NCBI RefSeq assembly: GCF_002013915.1
Contig: NZ_MBTF01000001.1
Location: 620,001-684,000, forward strand
Length of the DNA: 64,000 bases
Reading direction: 5' to 3'
DNA from: Mucilaginibacter pedocola
GTDB lineage: Bacteria > Bacteroidota > Bacteroidia > Sphingobacteriales > Sphingobacteriaceae
Positions 6,773 through 13,926 of this stretch are shown here, in pieces. The notes beneath the pieces are model-generated. The model saw only the letters and a program-made list of their open reading frames with translations, did no database searches and had not been told where the DNA came from. Position 1 is the stretch's first letter. The number at the start of each line of letters is the position of its first letter. The position numbers were made by a program, and so were the translations under genes.

Positions 6773-9376
6773 ATGAGAAAAATAATATATGCGATGCTGC
6801 TATTAGTAAGCCAACTTGCAGTAGCACAGGCTCAAATGAATGATATGCAGGATATGCAAAAAACGCAACCCATTACCTATACCTGCCCAATGCACCCGGA
6901 GATTCATTCCGGCAAACCAGGAAATTGCCCAAAATGCGGCATGAAACTGGTTAAAGAAAAAACAAAGGCCATGAGTAAAAAGCCGGTAAAAAAAGCGTCC
7001 GAAAAAGCCGGGATGCCAATGGATACGGCAAAGAAAACTGCAAAGCAAATGCCCGGAATGGATATGAATAGCAGCATGGATAAAGCTAAGGAAATGCCCG
7101 GGATGCAAATGGATAAAATGGGCGCTGAAATGATGAAGGAGGCCAAAGCCGATCTGGGGCCTATAAAAACTCTTCCGCCTGATGGTCCACCCAGGACAGT
7201 AAAATACAATCTTTTTGTTGCCGATACTACAGTCACCTTTGGTAAAAAAAAGAAACACGCTATTGCGGTGAACGGGCAAATTCCTATGCCGACCTTAACA
7301 TTTACGGAAGGCGATACTGCAGAGATAGTGGTACATAATAACCTTGACGAACCTACATCTTTGCACTGGCATGGTTTGTTCCTGCCGAATAAAGAAGACG
7401 GGGTTGCTTATTTAACGCAAATGCCCATTCCGGCGCACAGTACTTACACTTACCGTTTCCCGATTGTTCAACATGGAACGCACTGGTATCACAGTCACTA
7501 TGGCTTACAGGAGCAGATCGGCATGTATGGCAGCTTTATATTAAAAAAGCGAAGAGAATGGGATATCCCAACTATCCCGTTGGTGATCAGTGAATGGACG
7601 GACGTAAAACCTAAAGAGGTGGACCGTAGGTTGCATGCTGCTTCCGACTGGTTCGCGGTGCAAAAAGGCAGTACACAAAGCTATTCCGAAGCGATAAAAC
7701 ACGGGGCGTTCGGTACAAAGTTGGCCAACGAATGGAAACGGATGAACGCAATGGACCTGTCTGACGTGTATTACGATAATTTTTTACTAAATGGTAAAAA
7801 TCAGTTGGAGGCCGCTCGGTTCAAAGCCGGAGATAAAGTAAGGTTGAGGATATCCAATAGCGGGGCATCCGATTATTTTTGGTTGTCCTATGCCGGCGGA
7901 AAGATAACCGTGGTAGCCAATGATGGTAATGATGTGGTACCGGTGGAAGTTGACCGCCTTATCATCGCAGTTTCTGAAACTTACGATGTAGTAGTTACTA
8001 TTCCTGATAATAAAAGCTACGAGTTTTTGGTAACACCAGAAGACCGCAGTAAATATGCATCACTATGGTTAGGAAGCGGCACCAGGGTTTCTGCAAAGAA
8101 GATGGATCGCCCTAAATATTTTGCCGGAATGAAGATGATGAACGATATGATGGATATGAACGGCAATATGAAGGAGATGGAAGGTATGAAAATGCAGAAT
8201 CAGGTCATGGATATGAACACGGTGATGTATCCCGAGATCACCGGTCCGGAAAAAAAGCCTATGCCAAAAGCCGATAATGGTAGTAAGAATACGGGCATGG
8301 GTGACATGAAGATGGGAGGCATGGACATGAGTGGGAACCATGATCTGGTAACCCTCAATTATGGCATGCTCCGCGCTCCACAAAAAACCAACTTGCCGAA
8401 AGGCCCCTGGCGCGAGTTAAAGTTCGATCTGACGGGTAATATGAACCGTTACGTTTGGACGCTGGATAACAAAACTATTTCGGAAACTGATAAGATATTG
8501 ATCAAAAAAGGCGAGAATCTCCGGCTGATCCTATACAACAACAGCATGATGCGTCACCCCATGCACCTGCATGGTCATGATTTCCGGGTACTAAATGGAC
8601 AAGGAGACTATGCACCGCTCAAGAACGTGCTTGACATACTGCCTATGGAGCGTGATACCCTGGAGTTTGCTGCCAGCGAACCGGGGGGCGACTGGTTCTT
8701 CCATTGCCATATCCTTTATCATATGATGAGTGGTATGGGCCGGATATTCAGCTATGAAAACTCGCCGCCAAACCCTGCTTTGCCTGACCCTAAGCTTGCC
8801 CAGCGTAAACTTTTTGGAGATGACCGCATGTTCCACCTAATGGGGCAGGCCAGTTTGGAAAGTAACGGTAGCGACGGGCAGTTTATGTACGCTAATACCA
8901 GGTGGCAGATCAGTACACTTTGGCATTTAGGCTTTGATGCACAAATGGGTTACGAAAGCGAAACGATGGTAGGAAGATATATTGGCCGTATGCAGTGGCT
9001 ATTACCTTATGTCGGTTTTGACTATCATTATAAAAGGCCTGGCAAGCACGAGAAGAACATCTTTGGCGATGATTCCCGGAATATGTTCGGGCAGACGAGT
9101 AACAAAGAACAAAGGCGCACGGTGGTAGCAGGTTTAGCCTATACTTTACCGATGCTGTTTGTGGCCGATATGCGGGTGGACGGCAATGGCAAATTGCGCT
9201 TTCAGTTAGGGCGTGAAGATATTCCTGTTACATCGCGATTACGTTTTAGCCTGATGGTAAATACCGACAAGGAATATATGACAGGTTTCCGATATCTCTG
9301 TACCAAATATCTTGCTCTCTCAACACATTATGATAGCGATATGGGATTGGGTGCCGGATTAGCGTTTAACTATTAA
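6773..9376 (+). CDS. Multicopper oxidase with N-terminal metal-binding and C-terminal barrel-like domain
   Basis: An 867-residue secreted protein. After a signal peptide (1-20) comes a heavy-metal-binding YHS-like domain with CPMHPEIHSGKPGNCPKCGMKL (38-59). A Met-rich linker with repeats of the MPGMDM type spans about 80-125. The CopA-like multicopper oxidase domains show all copper sites: HWHG (198-201), HWYHSH (237-242), HPMHLHGHDF (595-604) and HCHILYHMMSGM (644-655). A second Met-rich insert spans 452-520. From about 680 to the end the sequence changes to alternating aromatic/polar strands (FMYANTRWQIST, WLLPYVGFDYHYK), resembling a CopB-like outer-membrane domain. It probably oxidises Cu(I) in the periplasm. 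Confidence 0.85.
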   Translation: MRKIIYAMLLLVSQLAVAQAQMNDMQDMQKTQPITYTCPMHPEIHSGKPGNCPKCGMKLVKEKTKAMSKKPVKKASEKAGMPMDTAKKTAKQMPGMDMNSSMDKAKEMPGMQMDKMGAEMMKEAKADLGPIKTLPPDGPPRTVKYNLFVADTTVTFGKKKKHAIAVNGQIPMPTLTFTEGDTAEIVVHNNLDEPTSLHWHGLFLPNKEDGVAYLTQMPIPAHSTYTYRFPIVQHGTHWYHSHYGLQEQIGMYGSFILKKRREWDIPTIPLVISEWTDVKPKEVDRRLHAASDWFAVQKGSTQSYSEAIKHGAFGTKLANEWKRMNAMDLSDVYYDNFLLNGKNQLEAARFKAGDKVRLRISNSGASDYFWLSYAGGKITVVANDGNDVVPVEVDRLIIAVSETYDVVVTIPDNKSYEFLVTPEDRSKYASLWLGSGTRVSAKKMDRPKYFAGMKMMNDMMDMNGNMKEMEGMKMQNQVMDMNTVMYPEITGPEKKPMPKADNGSKNTGMGDMKMGGMDMSGNHDLVTLNYGMLRAPQKTNLPKGPWRELKFDLTGNMNRYVWTLDNKTISETDKILIKKGENLRLILYNNSMMRHPMHLHGHDFRVLNGQGDYAPLKNVLDILPMERDTLEFAASEPGGDWFFHCHILYHMMSGMGRIFSYENSPPNPALPDPKLAQRKLFGDDRMFHLMGQASLESNGSDGQFMYANTRWQISTLWHLGFDAQMGYESETMVGRYIGRMQWLLPYVGFDYHYKRPGKHEKNIFGDDSRNMFGQTSNKEQRRTVVAGLAYTLPMLFVADMRVDGNGKLRFQLGREDIPVTSRLRFSLMVNTDKEYMTGFRYLCTKYLALSTHYDSDMGLGAGLAFNY

Positions 9377-9388
9377 TGAAACAAGCAT

Positions 9389-9429
9389 TATTGGCCACTT
9401 TCTATTTAGAGAGTGGCCAATATTTTTTT
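9389..9429 (+). terminator. Rho-independent terminator for the copper block
   Basis: An 11-bp perfect stem (TATTGGCCACT and its complement) is followed by a run of seven T at 9423-9429, 13 bases after the multicopper oxidase stop. The stop codon of the convergent acr3 gene (9402-9404) lies in the loop, so the two operons share this hairpin DNA. Confidence 0.85.
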
Positions 9430-10472
9430 CTAAACCAAAACGCCAAATTCACTAACCCAATAAGCGCGGGAACTTCAACCAACGGACCAATCACCCCGGC
9501 AAATGCCTCACCTGAATTAATGCCAAAAACGCCGATGGCAATAGCGATAGCCAGCTCAAAGTTATTGCCGGTTGCCGTAAAGGCAATAGAAGTCGATCTT
9601 GAATAATCGGCTCCAAAGGATTTGCCGATAAAAAAGCTGGCAATAAACATGACGGTGAAATAAATCACTAAAGGGATTGCGATGCGCACTACATCAAAAG
9701 GAATCCGCACGATCAACTGACCTTTCAGGCAAAACATCACTATTATGGTAAATAATAAGGCAATTAATGTAATGGGCGATATGAATGGTACATACTTAGC
9801 ATTAAACCAGGTTTCACCTTTCATTTTAATCAATGCATATCGGCTGATGACTCCTGCGGCAAATGGAACGCCCAAATAGATGCCTACCGATTTGGCGATC
9901 TCTCCAATGGTAATATTTATGGCTAACCCCTTTAAACCGAATAATGGTGGCAGGAATGTGATAAATACATAAGCGTAAACGCTGTATAGAAGCACCTGGA
10001 ATATGCTATTCAGCGCTATCAAACCTGCTGCATATTCACGGTTACCTTCGGCCAGCTCATTCCAGACTACAACCATTGCGATACAACGGGCAAGACCAAT
10101 GAGTATCAGACCGACCATATAATCGGTATGATCGCGTAGCAAAGTAATTGCTAATACGAACATTAGTATCGGGCCTACTATCCAGTTGAGAATGAGCGAA
10201 GCGCTCAATACCTTAGTATTGCGGAATACTTCGCCCATATTATCGTATTTAACTTTGGCCAGTGGCGGGTACATCATCAGGATCAGTCCAATGGCCAGCG
10301 GAATATTGGTTGTCCCGCTTGAAAAGGAATTGATAAAAGTGGCTGTTGAGGGGGAATAATAACCCAAGCCTACACCGATAGACATCGCAAGGAAAATCCA
10401 TAGCGTAAGATAACGGTCTATAAAACCTAATCGCCGTCTTTCATGGGTCGGTGCGCAGTGATCGATACTCAT
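9402..10472 (-). CDS. acr3: ACR3-family arsenite efflux transporter
   Basis: This 356-residue membrane protein has about ten transmembrane segments and the ACR3 signatures: [20 protein letters not shown] (residues 23-42), [16 protein letters not shown] near residue 126 with the essential Cys, and a late [17 protein letters not shown] near residue 301. It exports arsenite (and antimonite) using the membrane potential or proton gradient. Its start overlaps the last base of arsC, and it is the final gene of the arsR-led operon. Confidence 0.95.
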   Translation of the reverse strand: MSIDHCAPTHERRRLGFIDRYLTLWIFLAMSIGVGLGYYSPSTATFINSFSSGTTNIPLAIGLILMMYPPLAKVKYDNMGEVFRNTKVLSASLILNWIVGPILMFVLAITLLRDHTDYMVGLILIGLARCIAMVVVWNELAEGNREYAAGLIALNSIFQVLLYSVYAYVFITFLPPLFGLKGLAINITIGEIAKSVGIYLGVPFAAGVISRYALIKMKGETWFNAKYVPFISPITLIALLFTIIVMFCLKGQLIVRIPFDVVRIAIPLVIYFTVMFIASFFIGKSFGADYSRSTSIAFTATGNNFELAIAIAIGVFGINSGEAFAGVIGPLVEVPALIGLVNLAFWFRKKYWPLSK

Positions 10473-10891
10473 TAGTCCTTTAGGTTTTCATTAACAAAAT
10501 TCCTTGCGTATTTCCTGATCATTTCCCGCACTTCGCGAAACTGCTCCATAATTTGTTCGTCCGTGCCTGTAGCTTTGGCTGGGTCAGGAAAGTTTTGATG
10601 CAGTTTAATGGCCTTAGTTGGGAAATAAGGGCAATTCTCTTTCGCATTGTCGCAAACTGTGATCACGTAATCGAAAGGGATATCAGCATACTCATCTACA
10701 TTATTTGATGTATGGTTTGAAATATCTAAACCATCCCGTTTCATGATCTCGATGGCTCTGGGATTAACGCCATGTGTTTCGATGCCGGCGCTATAAACAG
10801 TTGCTTTGTCGCCTGCAAAATAACGCAGGTAACCTTCTGCTATCTGGCTGCGGCAACTGTTTCCTGTACAGAGCACTAATATGTTTTTCAT
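10472..10891 (-). CDS. arsC: Arsenate reductase, LMW-phosphatase fold
   Basis: A 139-residue protein with the phosphate-loop motif CTGNSCRS at residues 8-15 (C-x5-R-S) and the redox Cys segment [13 protein letters not shown] (about 80-92), as in thioredoxin-coupled arsenate reductases. It reduces arsenate to arsenite, the substrate of the transporter encoded next. It abuts arsN2 with no intergenic base. Confidence 0.95.
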   Translation of the reverse strand: MKNILVLCTGNSCRSQIAEGYLRYFAGDKATVYSAGIETHGVNPRAIEIMKRDGLDISNHTSNNVDEYADIPFDYVITVCDNAKENCPYFPTKAIKLHQNFPDPAKATGTDEQIMEQFREVREMIRKYARNFVNENLKD

Positions 10892-11326
10892 TTATAATTT
10901 AATTAGTGGTTTTGACATAACGACTGCCGAAACCGGGCAGACATGGGAAAATTCGGATGAAGCTTTTAACGGTTCGGGCACTTCTTCCCGGCTGATGCGT
11001 TTAAAGCCATGGTTTTCAAAATGACCAGGAGCTGTTTCTGTCAGCAGAAAAAGCTTGGTCATGTTTTGATCTAAGGCTGTAGCTTCAATTTTTTGCAAGA
11101 GTTGAGCGGCGATGCTTTGTTTTCGGAAATTGGGGTGAATGACCACCGAACGCAATAGGCCATTACTGCCGTAGATCTCCACTCCGGCGGCCCCGATGAC
11201 TTCGCCATCGTTAATGGCGACAAAGAAATTGTTCAGTGTCTCCGGCAGATCTGCATAAGGTAGTTTGGCCAAACTTAAAAGTTCAACTACTTCTGCTTTG
11301 TAAGGTTGCGCAGCTTTGATCTCCAT
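10892..11326 (-). CDS. arsN2: ArsN2-type GNAT acetyltransferase
   Basis: A 144-residue single GNAT domain with the acetyl-CoA motif VVIHPNFRKQSIAAQLL near residue 71 and LFLLTETAPGHFENHGF near residue 98. The C-terminal EFSHVCPVSAVVMSKPL segment is typical of the ArsN2 branch found in arsenic operons, thought to acetylate an organoarsenical or related metabolite. Its position between DUF6428 and arsC supports the assignment; the exact substrate is unknown. Confidence 0.85.
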   Translation of the reverse strand: MEIKAAQPYKAEVVELLSLAKLPYADLPETLNNFFVAINDGEVIGAAGVEIYGSNGLLRSVVIHPNFRKQSIAAQLLQKIEATALDQNMTKLFLLTETAPGHFENHGFKRISREEVPEPLKASSEFSHVCPVSAVVMSKPLIKL

Positions 11327-11337
11327 GATGAAGTTGT

Positions 11338-11922
11338 TTAACAGCAGCCCCCGCCCGGTGTGCAGCAGGCTTCAGCGGGTGCAGCCAAGTTCACTAATTG
11401 TACTTTTGGTTTTTCAACGACCGCAGGCGCACAACATTCCTCACCCTTATCATTCGTGCCGCAATTGCCGCCGCGACCAATAGCCTTGCATTGCACCGCA
11501 TCCGGGCGCAGGTCAACGGTTAAAGCATTTTCACTCACGATCATTTCATTGGGGAACATTTGGCGGGTATCAAATTCAGAGTTACCGAACTCGATTTTTA
11601 CTGTACCGTTGGGGTTCAGTGGCAGCATTTTCTCGACGATATCTACGATAGATAAAGCTTTGCCTACTTTCATCGATTGCTCTTGCTGTTCGCCCTCCGG
11701 CACCCAAAGCTGTACGATAATTTCTGTCCAGGCATTCATTACGCCGCCGCAATCCACGGAAGTGATCGGCGCTTGTTTGATCTCGGTGATATGGTAAGCT
11801 GGATCTACCAGTTTGCCTTCTGCATATTGGAATTGCAGGTCAAGGTCCGAATGCTGTAATAAGGTATCCTTAAAGGTTTTCCAGTCGATTGCTTCTATTT
11901 TATTCATGGCTGCATGCTTCAT
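11338..11922 (-). CDS. DUF6428 family protein with Cys-rich tail
   Basis: A 194-residue cytosolic protein. The first 150 residues match the DUF6428 pattern that accompanies arsenic operons in Bacteroidota (TSVDCGGVMNAWTEIIVQLW near residue 54). The C-terminal part is unusually rich in Cys: CKAIGRGGNCGTNDKGEECC and a terminal ACCTPGGGCC, which could bind As(III). A second in-frame ATG at 11907 (MNKIEAIDW) may be the real start, because an ArsR-type palindrome touches the first ATG. The molecular function is not known. Confidence 0.75.
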   Translation of the reverse strand: MKHAAMNKIEAIDWKTFKDTLLQHSDLDLQFQYAEGKLVDPAYHITEIKQAPITSVDCGGVMNAWTEIIVQLWVPEGEQQEQSMKVGKALSIVDIVEKMLPLNPNGTVKIEFGNSEFDTRQMFPNEMIVSENALTVDLRPDAVQCKAIGRGGNCGTNDKGEECCAPAVVEKPKVQLVNLAAPAEACCTPGGGCC

Positions 11923-11923
11923 T

Positions 11924-11941
11924 TATTGCAATATTACGATA
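11924..11941. promoter_or_regulatory. ArsR-type operator, internal copy
   Basis: The 18-base sequence TATTGCAATATTACGATA matches the palindrome upstream of arsR at 17 of 18 positions, sharing an identical 14-base core (GCAATATTACGATA). It lies between arsR and the DUF6428 gene, two bases before the latter's first ATG, so the structural genes may have their own regulated promoter. Confidence 0.65.
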
Positions 11942-11958
11942 GATTAACTCAAAAAATT

Positions 11959-12291
11959 TTAACAGCAATTGTCTTGCTTTTCTTTGTAAGAACCAAACAG
12001 TACATTTAGTTCCAGTTGTAGTGCTTTCCAGGCTTTCGGCTCAATGCAGTAACAAACGCTAACACCCTCTATAGTGCCTTGTATAAGCCCGGCGTTTTTT
12101 AGCTCTTTCAAATGTTGTGAAATAGTTGCCTGCGCAAGCCCGAGTTCTTCAACCAAATCACCACATATACAAGCATTCGCTGCGATAATATGCTGCAAAA
12201 TAGCAATACGTGCAGGATGCGCAATAGCTTTTAACTGCACTGCCAGCTCGTTTTGCTGCTTGTTGAATATGTCCGTTTTGGTGATGCCCAT
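11959..12291 (-). CDS. arsR: ArsR-family arsenic-responsive repressor
   Basis: A winged-helix repressor of 110 residues. The start at 12291 (MGITKTDIF) is chosen because a longer frame would run through the operator. The recognition helix region reads LGLAQATISQHLKELKNAGLI. Metal-binding Cys candidates are in NACICGDLVEEL (C-x-C before the DNA helix), a second C-x-C (VCYC) and a terminal CC. It is the first gene of the ars operon, and the palindrome 6 bases upstream points to autoregulation. Confidence 0.9.
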   Translation of the reverse strand: MGITKTDIFNKQQNELAVQLKAIAHPARIAILQHIIAANACICGDLVEELGLAQATISQHLKELKNAGLIQGTIEGVSVCYCIEPKAWKALQLELNVLFGSYKEKQDNCC

Positions 12292-12297
12292 AATTAA

Positions 12298-12315
12298 TAT
12301 CGCAATATTACGATA
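12298..12315. promoter_or_regulatory. ArsR operator upstream of arsR
   Basis: TATCGCAATATTACGATA is an 18-base palindrome with one mismatched pair, centred on AATATT, 6 bases upstream of the arsR ATG. The same core occurs at 11928-11941. This is the expected position for an ArsR-family autoregulatory site. Confidence 0.75.
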
Positions 12316-12440
12316 TAACAACAAATTTTCCAAATTTTATCATTTTACGTATATTTGAATAGTCAATAAAGTGGGCACCTAACTAAGCACCTGAAGATTG
12401 ACTTTCTTTGTAATAAGCTGATAATAAGCACATTTTAGAA

Positions 12441-12467
12441 ATAGGTTCGAGCCCAGGTGGGCGCACA
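12441..12467 (+). other. tRNA 3'-end-like sequence, candidate attachment-site scar
   Basis: The segment contains GGTTCGAGCCC, which looks like a tRNA T-arm, followed by an acceptor-like AGGTGGGCGCACA. Seven bases later a strong terminator begins. The upstream 300 bases do not fold into a tRNA and no full cloverleaf is present. This is what remains at the far end when an element inserts into a tRNA 3' end. T-stem pairing is imperfect, so this is a weak call. Confidence 0.35.
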
Positions 12468-12474
12468 AAAAAGT

Positions 12475-12508
12475 AAAAAGCCGTTCCTGATAAAGGGAAC
12501 GGCTTTTT
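12475..12508 (+). terminator. Strong bidirectional terminator
   Basis: A 13-bp perfect stem (AAAAAGCCGTTCC with its complement) has the 8-base loop TGATAAAG, a T run on the + strand and an A run in front. No gene ends on the + strand just before it, which fits termination of a former RNA gene at this place. Confidence 0.85.
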
Positions 12509-12584
12509 TGTTGGGATATATTTGGCGCAAATACACCGCGCTACTTTCAGAGAATTGACATGTAGGCTGAACCGCCTTGCACCA

Positions 12585-12616
12585 ACGAACTAATGAACCA
12601 GTGAACTATTGAACTG
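12585..12616. repeat. Dispersed GAACTAATGAAC-type repeat
   Basis: A short degenerate repeat of the form AACGAACTAATGAACC-AGTGAACTATTGAACT. Related copies in both orientations lie at 42888-42925 and 43043-43072. It lies just downstream of the Kir channel stop. Confidence 0.5.
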
Positions 12617-13550
12617 GCAAAAACTCGTTTATCTTACTCATATCCAAAACTATCCTTCCTTCTTCATCGCGCTCAAACATCGGCACAAATTTGGCGTCCC
12701 AAACCATATCGGTGTAGGTGTATGAGGTGCGTGAATGTACCGTTTGAGAGAAGGTGTCGTCGAACGCTTTCATGAGTACCGAGAAGGAGGCCTGGGTGCG
12801 CTCGAGTTCATCCGGGGTGATATCGGCTAAAGGGCTGTTGCCGTCCAGCGGGTGTACTATCGTCCAATTGAGGGTGAGGATGCTTACTTTGCTGCGTTCC
12901 AGTTCGAGCGGGAAAAATCTTCGGATGGCTTTGCCATCAACAATTTCGTTGTAGGAGAACACTACTTCTACATCCAGATCTATCAGCACATTGCGGCGCA
13001 GGTTAGATATCCGGAACATCAGCCCTTTGCCATCTTCTTTATACGGGCTCACCAGCATGTTATGGCTATAAACTATCTTGGCCGATGGTTTAGAAAAACG
13101 CCCGTAAAGCAAACCGGTAGCCAAAGCAAATGCCAGTAAACCTATCATCGATTCGATTGCCGCCACGCTGTTAGCCACAATACCACGCGGACTGATATGC
13201 CCGTAACCCACGGTAGATATAGTTTGTGCCGAAAAGAAAAAGGCATCCAAAAAATGCTGAAAGGTATTGGTGCCGGTTGCGCCGTCGAGGCTGTCCATAC
13301 CTATCAGTACGTAAACTGTTGCAAAGAACAAGTTGGCTACGAGATAGCCGCTAAGTACCACCACCCAAAACTTTGCCCAGCTCATGGTAATAAGCGTGTG
13401 GTAGTTATCAGCCGTATTGAAGAACGAAAGCCCCTTGCGCCGCACATTCACTGAGCCATCCTTATTAATTAGCGGCTGGCTTTTTATAACCGGCTGCGGG
13501 CCAAAGCCAAGGTCGTTCTCGGGGTTTACTTTTTGTTCTTTTATAGCCAC
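12606..13550 (-). CDS. KirBac-type inward rectifier potassium channel
   Basis: A 314-residue channel. An N-terminal slide helix precedes TM1 (about 60-83), the pore helix and selectivity filter TVGYG (113-117), TM2 (about 125-149) and a C-terminal immunoglobulin-like cytoplasmic domain (155-310) with the family segments MFRISNLRRNVLIDLDVEV and LNWTIVHPLD. It conducts K+ across the inner membrane as a tetramer. It is transcribed alone. Confidence 0.93.
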   Translation of the reverse strand: MAIKEQKVNPENDLGFGPQPVIKSQPLINKDGSVNVRRKGLSFFNTADNYHTLITMSWAKFWVVVLSGYLVANLFFATVYVLIGMDSLDGATGTNTFQHFLDAFFFSAQTISTVGYGHISPRGIVANSVAAIESMIGLLAFALATGLLYGRFSKPSAKIVYSHNMLVSPYKEDGKGLMFRISNLRRNVLIDLDVEVVFSYNEIVDGKAIRRFFPLELERSKVSILTLNWTIVHPLDGNSPLADITPDELERTQASFSVLMKAFDDTFSQTVHSRTSYTYTDMVWDAKFVPMFERDEEGRIVLDMSKINEFLPVQ

Positions 13551-13665
13551 CTGTTTATAGAGTGAATGAGTGAGTAGGGGGAATGAGTGAATGTATGCGA
13601 AGTTATGAAATAGCGGGGAGGTATTTTATGGTGTACCTTCTTCGATCATTAAATTTTCTTTCTCC

Positions 13666-13696
13666 TTGTATTTAGCAAAAAGTATTTCCATATTTG
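13666..13696 (+). promoter_or_regulatory. Candidate promoter of the trp leader
   Basis: A -33-like TTG (13666-13668) and a -7-like CATATTTG (13689-13696, one change from TAnnTTTG) are separated by 20 bases, the usual Bacteroidota spacing. Transcription would begin near 13702, a few bases before the leader peptide ATG. Confidence 0.45.
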
Positions 13697-13705
13697 CCAC
13701 AACGA

Positions 13706-13759
13706 ATGAAAACTAACGCATTAAACAATAACTGGTGGTGGCTTAACGTAAACGCGTAA
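13706..13759 (+). CDS. trpL: trp operon leader peptide
   Basis: A 17-residue ORF, MKTNALNNNWWWLNVNA, with three consecutive TGG codons at 13733-13741 and a TAA at 13757-13759. Tryptophan is the rarest residue, so a Trp triplet in a short ORF upstream of trpD is strong evidence of a control codon run: ribosomes stall there when charged tRNA-Trp is scarce. The RNA just after the stop codon forms the antiterminator strand. Confidence 0.9.
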   Translation: MKTNALNNNWWWLNVNA

Positions 13760-13826
13760 GGCAGCCTCATTTTTTGTTTTTGTTATACAGATATACAGAA
13801 GGGTTGCCGCAAGGTAACCCTTTTTT
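13760..13826 (+). promoter_or_regulatory. trp transcription attenuator
   Basis: The terminator hairpin is AAGGGTTGCC (13799-13808), GCAA loop, GGTAACCCTT (13813-13822) with one G-U pair, and a T run to 13826. The segment GGCAGCC (13760-13766), starting at the base after the leader stop codon, can pair with GGTTGCC (13802-13808) in the 5' arm of that hairpin, giving a mutually exclusive antiterminator. A ribosome at the stop codon would cover GGCAGCC and permit termination; one stalled at the Trp codons would leave it free. Confidence 0.85.
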
Positions 13827-13832
13827 GTTATC

Positions 13833-13926
13833 GCCCCCAGCCCCCTGAAGGGGGAGCAGAAATTGGGGGAAGAGTATAGAAATTAAATAACGCTTAAAAA
13901 ATTCCCCCTTTAGGGGGGTAGGGGGC
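13833..13926 (+). repeat. Paired GC-rich palindromic element abutting trpD
   Basis: A left arm GCCCCCAGCCCCCTGAAGGG and a right arm CCCCCTTTAGGGGGGTAGGG are arranged as facing palindromes about 50 bases apart. The element fills the space between the attenuator and trpD and its last base touches the trpD ATG. The same architecture occurs at 55882-55957 and 56941-57047. Confidence 0.8.

Noticed and set aside
6803..7279. Two His/Phe-rich minus-strand frames under the multicopper oxidase
   Set aside because: They are the complement of the Met- and Lys-rich linkers, which produces His/Phe-rich nonsense.
9376..9606. Small + strand ORF after the multicopper oxidase
   Set aside because: It crosses the terminator and lies opposite acr3; no independent evidence of coding.
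12360..12440. Possible complete tRNA before the 12441 T-arm-like sequence
   Set aside because: No D-arm or anticodon arm could be found and acceptor ends do not pair, so only a 3' fragment is claimed.
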